Shown: piece by piece, positions 7,549 to 13,821 of the stretch | How the letters are laid out: each line of letters opens with the position of its first letter | Numbering within the stretch: position 1 is the first letter of the stretch | Assembly (NCBI GenBank): GCA_000433135.1 | Contig: HF991980.1 | Span: forward strand, 1-15,376 | Reading direction: 5' to 3' | Source of the DNA: Clostridium sp. CAG:921 | GTDB lineage: Bacteria; Bacillota; Clostridia; TANB77; CAG-465 | Length of the DNA stretch: 15,376 nt | The notes under the pieces: generated by a model | Told to the model about the DNA's origin: nothing | Seen by the model: the letters and a program-made list of their open reading frames with translations, nothing else | The model's database searches: none | Position numbers and translations under genes: made by a program

Positions 7549-8055
7549 TTAAATCTTTAATAAATCAAAATTAGTATCCCACCATTTTGGTTGTTCTGTT
7601 AGTTTAACCTTAATAGTTAGATTATCTGATACATAAAAAGATATATTTGAATATTGAGTTAAATCAACATTTAATTTTTCTTTTACATTAGAAACATTAA
7701 GTTTATAATATGTTGTATTGTCCTTATCTATTGTATCTGATTTATCAGTTAAGGCTACCAATTCTTTATTATCAAAGTCCATTATTAATGTATCACCAGA
7801 ATAAGCAGTTATTATATTAGTATTTGAATATGCTTCAAATGTCTCTGCATTTATCTTTGCTACGTAATAAGATAATTTATTTTGCAAAGATATATAATCA
7901 GATAAAAAACTACTTGTTCTAGTTGAGCTATTAATAACTATATAAGAAATAAGTAATAGAATAACTATACTTAATAGCACAATTACAATATTTTTCTTTT
8001 TTGATACATCATTATTTTTACCTATATTTTGCGTTTGTTGTTTTTGTACACTCAT
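7549..8055 (-). CDS. Single-pass membrane protein of the pilus locus, unknown family
   Basis: 168 residues. A Gln/Asn/Lys-rich cytosolic start (1-21) is followed by one membrane helix (22-41, NIVIVLLSIVILLLISYIVI) and an extracytoplasmic part of ~125 residues beginning FLSDYISLQNKLSYYVAKI, which looks helical, then probable beta strands with Trp158-Trp159 near the end. I do not recognise a named domain. It has no Gly-helix prepilin signal, because the helix is preceded by KKK. ATG with GGAG 5 bases upstream; 20 bases after the preceding gene, in the same direction, directly before the pilins. Position and topology suggest a partner of the PilN/PilO alignment complex or a pilin-assembly accessory. 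Confidence 0.75.
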   Translation of the reverse strand: MSVQKQQTQNIGKNNDVSKKKNIVIVLLSIVILLLISYIVINSSTRTSSFLSDYISLQNKLSYYVAKINAETFEAYSNTNIITAYSGDTLIMDFDNKELVALTDKSDTIDKDNTTYYKLNVSNVKEKLNVDLTQYSNISFYVSDNLTIKVKLTEQPKWWDTNFDLLKI

Positions 8056-8075
8056 ATAATCTCCTTACTATTATT

Positions 8076-8528
8076 TTATTTATTAGTTGATGGTGGATTT
8101 GCTGTTCCACCGTTACTATTTGTAATTTTATTTGTTGTATTTTTATCAGTAGATGGATTAGAAGAAGTATTTGAACTATTGCCACCACTTGTAGTTGTAT
8201 TTCCATTTTCTCCATCTTCTGTTACTTCTTCTTTGTATTCATTAAATGGATCATCATTTCCAAGAACATACTGATTTTTTCTTTTAAAGTTTTGAATTTG
8301 ATCACTTGTTATTGTATAATCTCTTACCAAAGAGTTTTCCTCAATATCCTTTGTTGCTTGATAAGAATAATCAGATTTTGATACACCCTCGTAAGTACTA
8401 AGACTTGCATCTAGTGTTAACTGTTGCTTTGGAAGTAAAAATACTAAAGCAACTATAACTACCATCATACAAACAATAAAAGTAATACTAAAAATCATTA
8501 CATACTTTTTATTTTGTGGTGATTGCAT
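8076..8528 (-). CDS. Single-pass membrane protein with DPF motif and low-complexity tail (possible PilP-like role)
   Basis: 150 residues: short cytosolic start, membrane helix about 10-32 (VMIFSITFIVCMMVVIVALV), an extracytoplasmic segment ending LGNDDPFNEYKEE (89-101), then a ~45-residue tail almost entirely S, T, N, G, P. PilP proteins of diderm bacteria carry a conserved DPF motif in the unstructured part that binds PilN/PilO, and the gene order PilMN-PilO-this gene matches the pilM-N-O-P order. That supports a PilP-like role, but the secretin-binding beta domain of PilP is absent, as expected where there is no outer membrane. ATG with GGAG 5 bases upstream, 16 bases after the PilO-like gene. 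Family call is inference. Confidence 0.7.
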   Translation of the reverse strand: MQSPQNKKYVMIFSITFIVCMMVVIVALVFLLPKQQLTLDASLSTYEGVSKSDYSYQATKDIEENSLVRDYTITSDQIQNFKRKNQYVLGNDDPFNEYKEEVTEDGENGNTTTSGGNSSNTSSNPSTDKNTTNKITNSNGGTANPPSTNK

Positions 8529-8544
8529 TTTTTCTCCTTCCCAA

Positions 8545-9342
8545 TTATTTTACAATAATCATATTTTTTACATCAAATGTAGCAGATACGCCATCACCTG
8601 TTGGTTGCATTGAAATATTATCAAGTTTAAATTTAAGTTCACTATCATTTTCAACTTCAAATATAAAATCTGAAACATTCATGTAAGTGCCAGATATATT
8701 TATTTTAAGAGTCTTATCACCATTTGCATCACTAGTATCTGTATCTGTAGCATCATCTGACTTATTAGCACTTTGAACTGTGTCACTTGCAGATGACTGA
8801 CTCGTAGAATCTGTTGTTTGATTAGTTGTTGTTTGATTAGTTGTCGCTTGATTAGTTGTTGCTTGTGATGAAGAACTTACAGGTGTAGAAGTTGTTTCAC
8901 CACTTTCTGCTACATCAGTTGTAGTAGCACTAGATGTATCTGAAGCACCACCTGGCTCTACTAAAACAATAGACAAATTATTCTTTATAGCATAATTTCC
9001 AAGTTTTATCCACATATATTCAATGCTATAATTTTCTTTTGCTGTTGCTTCTTTAATTATATTTACAGTATCATCACTTATTGCATCATACTGTCCTTTT
9101 TCTTTTTCAAATTTTGCCTTTTGTGACTCTAATCCAGTAACTGCGGCTTCATATAAAGTTTTTGCCGTATCAAGTTCTGCCTCGGCAGCTTTTACTTTTT
9201 TATCTTGCGCCATTATAGACTTTATTGAAGATAAGTGAATTGGTCCAATATTTATATCAGCAAGTGCTAGTAAAGCAATAAGTAAAATTATTATAACATC
9301 TATTACAGATATTATTATTGTTCTTTTGTATTCTTCAAACAT
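8545..9342 (-). CDS. pilO: PilO-like pilus alignment protein with Ser/Thr-rich insertion
   Basis: 265 residues. Short cytosolic start, one membrane helix (about 9-30), a long coiled coil rich in Lys, Glu and Ala (42-90), then the two halves of a PilO-type domain: 91-130 and 211-265, the latter reading ISGTYMNVSDFIFEVEN. In PilO such a segment forms strands of a ferredoxin-like fold that pairs with PilN. Between the halves lies an ~75-residue stretch (133-208) of mostly S, T, A, Q, N and D, including three ATTNQ-type pentads. Typical PilO proteins are ~200 residues, so the insertion explains the extra length. The ATG shares one base with the PilMN stop codon (TAATG), implying translational coupling. 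Assignment rests on order, topology and the C-terminal pattern. Confidence 0.82.
   Translation of the reverse strand: MFEEYKRTIIISVIDVIIILLIALLALADINIGPIHLSSIKSIMAQDKKVKAAEAELDTAKTLYEAAVTGLESQKAKFEKEKGQYDAISDDTVNIIKEATAKENYSIEYMWIKLGNYAIKNNLSIVLVEPGGASDTSSATTTDVAESGETTSTPVSSSSQATTNQATTNQTTTNQTTDSTSQSSASDTVQSANKSDDATDTDTSDANGDKTLKINISGTYMNVSDFIFEVENDSELKFKLDNISMQPTGDGVSATFDVKNMIIVK
8818..8862. repeat. Three tandem 15-bp repeats in the pilO insertion
   Basis: Units start at 8818, 8833 and 8848, each beginning TTGATTAGTTGT and differing only in the last three bases. They encode (A/T)TTNQ pentads in the Ser/Thr-rich part of the PilO-like protein. Because the unit is 15 bp, gain or loss keeps the reading frame. 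Confidence 0.9.
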
Positions 9343-11138
9343 TATGGCAATTCACCACCAATCTCTACAGTTGTTACATCACCATTTTCAATTTTATTTA
9401 TCTTTACATCTTTTAAAGTTGAATTTATCTTAAGTGCTGCAACAAAATAACCTAAATCTGCATAACTACTTGAAGTTGCAGTCAAGACAATATTTTTGTT
9501 ATCATCAGATGTAAGCGATGTAAGTCTAACATTTCTAGGAATAACCTTTACAATATTTTGTAAAAATGATGCTACATTGTATGTGCTAAATTTTCCTATT
9601 TTGTTATTTTCTATCTTTTCAACAACATCAGAAACTTTACTATTAATCTCTTGATATTTTGTTGTTGAAGCACTTATATAGCTAGTATCAGCTTTAACAG
9701 AAGCAGTATTTTTTTGTATTGTTGTCTTAGCAGACTCAATTTTCTTTAAATTATCATTTACACTTTTTGTATATATTAGTGTAAATGACGTATATGCAAC
9801 CAATACCACTACTGCAACAATTCCTACACACATTGCTATAAAATCTGTTGTATCAGTAACAACAAAAGCACCTATTGCCTCACTACTTGCTTGCTGTGAA
9901 GGACTTTGTTTATTAAACATTGTAGCAAATATATTTTGCTTTTGCATGCTACCATTTGGACCTTTTTGATTTGCCTGCATACCAATATTATTAGGATTCA
10001 TGCTAGCATTTGGTGCCATTTTCATAGATTGCATATTACTATTTTGTGAAACATTTTTATTAACATTTTTTGGTTGTACATTTTTCTTTTGATTTGGTTT
10101 TAATAGCTTAGCAAAAAATGAATTAAATTCCCTTTTTAATTTAGAGTTTGAAACCATAAAATTTAAATCTGTATCTTGCTGAATGAAGTATTCATTTGCA
10201 AGTGAAATTGCAAGCGTAGTTTCAAGTGCCTCTGCAATATTTCTTATATTTGTTACATTAATACATTCAGGTTTTAATATTTCGCATCTTAAATTTATAA
10301 ATTCACGTATTAATATATCTATATTTGTAAATACAATTCCTGTACCTGTTAAAATTACTTTTGCTATTTTACCTTTATACCTAGTTGCCATACCAGCTAT
10401 ATTTCTAAGGATTTCCTGTAACACAGGTTCAGCTATAGATTCTAGTAATTTATCATTATTAGCTGCATCATCAGAATAAACGTTTAACTGTTTACATGCT
10501 TCATAGGCTTTTTGATATGATCCAAGTTTTGCTGCAAAGTCGTTTAAAATTTGTTCCATACCAACATCATAGAATCTTATATCTCTTAGTTTTCCATCTA
10601 AAAATACTTGCAAAGAAAGTGCATTGTCTAAATTAATAAGCATATAGTTTTGTTCTTCTTTTGGAACTAATCTTCCAAGCAATAATTCTGGTGGATAAAT
10701 TGCACTAACATCGTTTTCACCAATTTTTTGATATTCTTTTAAAAAAGCTTTTTCAGTAAAATCTATTACCGAATTAAATTTATTTTCTTCATTTTTTATT
10801 TCTGCATTCTTAAATATATAAGTATATCTATCTGGAACTTTTGCATTTTTTTCACACCAAGCTTCAAATTCCATTTTTGCAACATCATTTGCAACTCCAG
10901 AATTTTGTACTTGATCAAACATCTGGTAATTTATGAATCTGCTGCCTTGAGGATTCATTATAATAGGTGTGTTACTTGAATTGGTTTCATCTACTATATT
11001 TTTTAAAGTATCCATTTGGCTTTCTTTTATAAATCTAACGCCATAACTTTCAATTTTTACATTGTTACCATTGTCAGATGTTAATTTTGCATATTTGACA
11101 ACACTATTATTCAAATAAATACCTAGACAACTTGCCAT
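9342..11138 (-). CDS. PilM-PilN fusion protein, pilus alignment complex
   Basis: 598 residues from ATG 11138 (GGAG upstream; an in-frame ATG at 11231 lacks a ribosome site and would add an unlikely hydrophobic extension). Residues 1-~345 have the layout of the actin-like PilM. ~346-430 are a linker rich in N, Q, M, P and K. A membrane helix spans ~433-456, then a helical segment (459-512) and a PilN-type domain (513-598), with VIPRNVRLTSL at 532-542. PilM normally binds the cytosolic tail of a separate PilN; here they are one chain. Nucleotide-site motifs look eroded: GIYLNNSVVK where PilM usually has a DIG-type motif, INLDNALSLQVF in place of the second phosphate motif, and LTGTG for the adenosine-loop GG. 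First gene of the pilus locus; its stop overlaps the pilO start. Confidence 0.87.
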   Translation of the reverse strand: MASCLGIYLNNSVVKYAKLTSDNGNNVKIESYGVRFIKESQMDTLKNIVDETNSSNTPIIMNPQGSRFINYQMFDQVQNSGVANDVAKMEFEAWCEKNAKVPDRYTYIFKNAEIKNEENKFNSVIDFTEKAFLKEYQKIGENDVSAIYPPELLLGRLVPKEEQNYMLINLDNALSLQVFLDGKLRDIRFYDVGMEQILNDFAAKLGSYQKAYEACKQLNVYSDDAANNDKLLESIAEPVLQEILRNIAGMATRYKGKIAKVILTGTGIVFTNIDILIREFINLRCEILKPECINVTNIRNIAEALETTLAISLANEYFIQQDTDLNFMVSNSKLKREFNSFFAKLLKPNQKKNVQPKNVNKNVSQNSNMQSMKMAPNASMNPNNIGMQANQKGPNGSMQKQNIFATMFNKQSPSQQASSEAIGAFVVTDTTDFIAMCVGIVAVVVLVAYTSFTLIYTKSVNDNLKKIESAKTTIQKNTASVKADTSYISASTTKYQEINSKVSDVVEKIENNKIGKFSTYNVASFLQNIVKVIPRNVRLTSLTSDDNKNIVLTATSSSYADLGYFVAALKINSTLKDVKINKIENGDVTTVEIGGELP

Positions 11139-11690
11139 AACAATCTCCTTTTCTTTTAATTTAAATGCAATTAAAAACAAAATAAAATAGTTAAAATTTA
11201 AACTAATCAAAAATGTACAAAATACAATCATTTAATTTTAACTGCATAATATTATCTTTTGTTCATATATATTTTTTACAAAAAAGTAATTTTTTATTCT
11301 CATTATTACATGACTATAATTTATCATATTTTCCTCTTTTTTTCAACAAAACTATTTAATGTAATTTTTTTTTTACGTTAGTGTAACATTACTGTAATAT
11401 ACTTATAATTTTTCATGTTTTTGTCTGTTTTTCCCAGTTTTTAATACTTATTTTTAACTTCTTTTTTTATTGCACTTTTGTCTTTATTAATTGTCTTTTT
11501 ATGCTAAAAAATCGACAAAATTACACATATTTCTACTTCATATTTATATATTTTTTATACTTTTCATTTTTATTTTTTATATTTTGTAAAAATTATTTTT
11601 CAAATTTATTGAACTTTCTTAATTTATCATTTTATTATTTTCATGTTTATTATTTTAGAAATTTTTCTGAAATTCTTCTTAAACTTTACT
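11139..11690. other. Long AT-rich intergenic region between pilus locus and cassette 1
   Basis: No convincing gene. An open frame at 11501-11692 encodes only a Phe/Tyr/Leu-rich string from T-rich DNA and has no ribosome site. The region should hold the promoter of the pilus locus, but only weak matches are seen, for example TTGATT-17-TTTTAT on the minus strand about 60 bases before the PilMN start. TTCAACA at 11342-11348 and ATCGACA at 11511-11517 each differ by one base from a Spo0A box (TTCGACA). Around 11377-11398, overlapping GTTA/TAAC and TTAC/GTAA half-sites form a small symmetric cluster. Confidence 0.6.
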
Positions 11691-11714
11691 GACATTTTTC
11701 GACAAAACTTGACA
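11691..11714 (-). promoter_or_regulatory. Triple 10-bp-phased Spo0A-like box array, cassette 1
   Basis: GACA occurs at 11691, 11701 and 11711, exactly 10 bp apart; on the minus strand the units read TGTCAAGTTT, TGTCGAAAAA, TGTCAGTAAA. The central unit contains TGTCGAA, the established Spo0A-box core. Spacing by one helical turn places all boxes on one face, as in known tandem 0A boxes. The array lies 22 bases upstream of the -35 element at 11736. The same array precedes cassette 2. Confidence 0.75.
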
Positions 11715-11735
11715 CTCGAATTATGTAGAAATATA

Positions 11736-11764
11736 TTGTAAAAAGATAACATAAATGATATACT
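11736..11764 (+). promoter_or_regulatory. Promoter of cassette 1
   Basis: TTGTAA, 17 bases, TATACT. The same hexamers and spacing occur at the same place before cassette 2, which supports function. A transcript would start about 16 bases before the start codon, just ahead of the ribosome site. An alternative, TTGACA-17-TATATT at 11709-11737, overlaps the last box but is not conserved at the second locus. Confidence 0.65.
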
Positions 11765-11786
11765 AAAAATCATGGAGGTGACATAT

Positions 11787-12338
11787 ATGTCAAGTAAGAA
11801 ACTTACCTTTTTTCTTGTAATTATGCTTATATTTTTTTCTCTAATACTTGGATACTACAGTATTTTTAGAATAAGTTCCTCTGCTTTAGAATTATCTGGA
11901 ATAAGTTCTGAGTCTTCTATATTAAAAGTATATACTATAACTGATAATTTACTAACCTACGTATCTTATTATAGCGATCCAAGTAAGGAAAAAACGAGTT
12001 TTTCAAAATATGTAGTAGAGTATTTATTCGAAGATGGAATCAACACAAAAATAATTCATAAAAATTATTATACATCTGCATATTACGCAACAAAAGCATA
12101 TAAAGAAAGTTTAAAAGAAAATACTGATAATATGGATATTTCAAAAAAAGAAAATGTAGTATATAAAATACAAAAAATCGATACTAGTAATAAAAATGAA
12201 ACCATCAATACTTCTAGTATTGATACGATAATTAAAGCTAGTCTTGATGAAGTCTTAAAAGAAGACTATATAATTGTAATAAAAGATGGTGTTGTAACAC
12301 GAGTTCATGGGAATAAAGAATTAAAAAGAGGTGAATAA
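11787..12338 (+). CDS. Cassette 1, first gene: membrane-anchored exported protein of unknown function
   Basis: 183 residues from ATG 11787, with GGAGGTG 6 bases upstream; an in-frame ATG at 11772 overlaps that ribosome site and is rejected. One N-terminal membrane helix (about 6-24) and then an extracytoplasmic domain: LELSGISS just outside the membrane, DNLL and YVVEY strands, and NYYTS.YYA.KAY in a Tyr-rich helix. No lipobox, no cysteines and no catalytic motif that I can name. It is ~55% identical by hand count over 128 aligned residues to the gene at 13822. It is coupled to the next gene: stop, one base, TTG start. The upstream Spo0A-like array suggests control at the onset of stationary phase or sporulation (inference). 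Confidence 0.85.
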   Translation: MSSKKLTFFLVIMLIFFSLILGYYSIFRISSSALELSGISSESSILKVYTITDNLLTYVSYYSDPSKEKTSFSKYVVEYLFEDGINTKIIHKNYYTSAYYATKAYKESLKENTDNMDISKKENVVYKIQKIDTSNKNETINTSSIDTIIKASLDEVLKEDYIIVIKDGVVTRVHGNKELKRGE

Positions 12339-12339
12339 T

Positions 12340-12834
12340 TTGAATATATTTAAAATTATGAATATTTCGTTGCTCTTTATTGTTTCATCACTTATCCTAA
12401 CTTTTTTTCACATATTTGTTTTTCAAGTTACAGATCTTCCTAAAATAGAATTTGAAGAAAACGAAAAAGCTATATCAAATACTCTAAAATATAGTCTTGA
12501 AGAAAATGATAATAAAATAGTACATACAAGATTTTTAGGAAATGATAACCTTTTTTACAATATTTTTAACACATATATTGTAAAAACTGTAACTACATAT
12601 ACACTTGATAACAATGATACTGTTACAAGTGCTAATGTTAAATATTATTATCAAAAACAACATGATGCAATTAAAGATTATAAATCAAAAAATGAAAAAA
12701 CATTAAAAACTGATTTTTCAAATAGTATTGAAATTTCAGAAAATGTAATTACTCAAGATTTAACTAATTTATTTTTTGGAATGAGAAAAAATGAAATTAT
12801 AACAAACATAACTTCTTCATACATAGTTGATTAA
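12340..12834 (+). CDS. Cassette 1, second gene: membrane-anchored exported protein of unknown function
   Basis: 164 residues from TTG 12340. The choice rests on GAGGTG 6 bases upstream and on the same TTG in the paralogue; an in-frame GTG at 12331 is part of the ribosome site. Membrane helix about 9-29 ending VFQV, then an extracytoplasmic domain with HTRFLGNDNLFYNI, NTYIVKTVTTY, KYYY and ISENVITQ, all shared with the second gene of cassette 2. No recognised family. Followed by an intrinsic terminator 60 bases on. The Tyr-rich pattern (strand, YYY, DAxKDYK helix, ISxNVIT) loosely resembles that of the first gene, so the pair may be diverged duplicates, possibly forming a heteromer at the cell surface. 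Confidence 0.83.
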   Translation: MNIFKIMNISLLFIVSSLILTFFHIFVFQVTDLPKIEFEENEKAISNTLKYSLEENDNKIVHTRFLGNDNLFYNIFNTYIVKTVTTYTLDNNDTVTSANVKYYYQKQHDAIKDYKSKNEKTLKTDFSNSIEISENVITQDLTNLFFGMRKNEIITNITSSYIVD

Positions 12835-12894
12835 CTAATTTTATTATTTTTTACTTTTTATATAACTAATATAAAAATAAATATGGTGAAATTA

Positions 12895-12959
12895 AAAAAA
12901 ATGGATAATTGTAAAGTAAGTCAATATTTCTTTGAAACTTTAGTTTTATCCATTTTTTT
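12895..12959 (+). terminator. Bidirectional intrinsic terminator after cassette 1
   Basis: A perfect 14-bp inverted repeat (AAAAAAATGGATAA at 12895-12908 and its complement at 12946-12959) encloses a 37-base loop with an inner AAAGT/ACTTT stem. The right arm ends in seven T, and the left arm is A-rich, so it can stop transcription both from cassette 1 and from the convergent gene at 13061. The rest of 12835-13060 holds no gene; TTGCAATTGCAA at about 13011 is a short palindrome of unclear meaning. Confidence 0.75.
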
Positions 12960-13060
12960 CTTTTATTCAATCAAAATTCTATTAAAAAAGCAGCAAAAGC
13001 CCAATAAAATTGCAATTGCAAAATTAGTGAACCTTTGCCAATAAAAAATTACATTAAGTC

Positions 13061-13546
13061 TTATTCAACGTAAAGTGAATACGACATATCACAAGTTGCA
13101 ACTCCACCTGTAGAAACTACCTCAATCCATAAATTTGTTACTGCATTTCTTGTTATACTTGCTCCCTTAAAAAGTGACTTTGCACCATCACTAGGATAAA
13201 TAATTGCAGATGCAACTGTCCTACCATATCCACTTCCCTGAGTTACACGTACTTTAACATATGCCACATTTGATGTACAATTATTAAGCATTGCAGCTGC
13301 AGAAAGTTTATTGCCATTGAAATACATATTAGAATACTTCAATTCTCCTCCACTAGTGCAATCTTTCAAATAATTTGATACATTGTCTGAAGAACATGTA
13401 CTTACAAAATTATTACCTTCTCCATTACTTTCAAGCAAAACATCATTAAACTGTGCTTCTTTGGTTACCTCAAAAGCAAATGAATTAGTAAATGGCAACA
13501 TTGTCATCGTAATAAATGCTAAAAGTATAGATAATTTTTTCTTCAT
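13061..13546 (-). CDS. Secreted four-cysteine protein of unknown function
   Basis: 161 residues with a clear Sec signal peptide: MKKK, hydrophobic core LSILLAFITMTMLPF, likely cut after NSFA (about residue 24). No lipobox and no membrane anchor, so it should be released or wall-associated. The mature part has four cysteines (STC, KDC, NNC and ATC contexts), enough for two disulfides, and many Ser, Gly, Asn and Thr with strand-like alternation, suggesting a small beta-rich domain. I recognise no family. ATG with AAAGGAG upstream. It lies between, and opposite to, the two cassettes; its promoter at 13680-13708 is back to back with the box array of cassette 2, so the two may share control. Carrying cysteines sets it apart from its almost cysteine-free neighbours. 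Confidence 0.82.
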   Translation of the reverse strand: MKKKLSILLAFITMTMLPFTNSFAFEVTKEAQFNDVLLESNGEGNNFVSTCSSDNVSNYLKDCTSGGELKYSNMYFNGNKLSAAAMLNNCTSNVAYVKVRVTQGSGYGRTVASAIIYPSDGAKSLFKGASITRNAVTNLWIEVVSTGGVATCDMSYSLYVE

Positions 13547-13635
13547 TTAATAATTTCTCCTTTTTGTTAGTTATTAGTTTTTGTCTACATACATAAAAAG
13601 CGGTGGTGATCTTAAGTGCAAATTTATTCCTTTCC

Positions 13636-13658
13636 TACATTGAATAATAAACAATGTA
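13636..13658 (-). other. Inverted repeat in the leader of the secreted-protein gene
   Basis: TACATTG, 9 bases, CAATGTA: a perfect 7-bp inverted repeat, starting about 15 bases after the predicted transcription start for 13061-13546. It could be an operator or a 5' mRNA stem. The remaining leader of ~90 bases holds no recognisable riboswitch. Confidence 0.4.
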
Positions 13659-13679
13659 TCAATAATTTAATACAAAAAC

Positions 13680-13708
13680 ATATTACAACATTCGTATTTA
13701 ATTGTCAA
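13680..13708 (-). promoter_or_regulatory. Predicted promoter of the secreted-protein gene
   Basis: Minus strand TTGACA (consensus -35), 17 bases, TAATAT. It would give a leader of ~127 bases. Its -35 is only 17 bases from the nearest GACA box of cassette 2, which reads the other way, so the array sits between two divergent promoters. Confidence 0.6.
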
Positions 13709-13725
13709 TCATTATTTTTTTAATC

Positions 13726-13749
13726 GACATTTTTCGACAAAACTAGACA
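13726..13749 (-). promoter_or_regulatory. Triple 10-bp-phased Spo0A-like box array, cassette 2
   Basis: GACA at 13726, 13736 and 13746; on the minus strand the units read TGTCTAGTTT, TGTCGAAAAA, TGTCGATTAA. The central box is again TGTCGAA and the adjacent one is TGTCGAT, closely resembling the known tandem 0A-box arrangement. The array lies 20 bases upstream of the cassette 2 -35 and 17 bases from the divergent promoter. Confidence 0.78.
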
Positions 13750-13769
13750 AAAAAGATTTACAAAATAAG

Positions 13770-13798
13770 TTGTAATTTTCTAATACAAATGGTATACT
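13770..13798 (+). promoter_or_regulatory. Promoter of cassette 2
   Basis: TTGTAA, 17 bases, TATACT: the same hexamers and spacing as at cassette 1, while the surrounding bases differ. An alternative TTTACA-18-TAATAC at 13757-13786 is not conserved between loci. Confidence 0.65.
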
Positions 13799-13821
13799 CA
13801 AATCAGATGGAGGTGATATAC

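Noticed and set aside
8018..8274. Overlapping frames on both strands around the DPF-protein gene
   Set aside because: They arise from the low-complexity S/T/N tail and its complement; none has a suitable ribosome site.
8818..8862. CRISPR-like array
   Set aside because: Units are contiguous 15-bp coding repeats with no spacers; no CRISPR array, tRNA, rRNA or transposase seen anywhere in the window.
10183..10479. 98-residue open frame on the plus strand
   Set aside because: Antisense to the PilM part of the fusion; composition is that of a shadow frame.
11139..11231. 31-residue N-terminal extension of the PilM-PilN protein
   Set aside because: No ribosome site at 11231, a strong one before 11138, and the extension would put a membrane helix ahead of a cytosolic PilM domain.
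11501..11692. Open frame for a 63-residue Phe/Tyr-rich peptide on the plus strand
   Set aside because: Pure product of T-rich DNA, no ribosome site, and it runs into the phased box array.
11709..11737. TTGACA-17-TATATT as the cassette 1 promoter
   Set aside because: Good match, but it overlaps the third box and is not conserved at cassette 2, unlike TTGTAA-17-TATACT.
13547..13680. Riboswitch in the leader of the secreted-protein gene
   Set aside because: Only a 7-bp inverted repeat is visible; no conserved riboswitch core is recognisable by eye.
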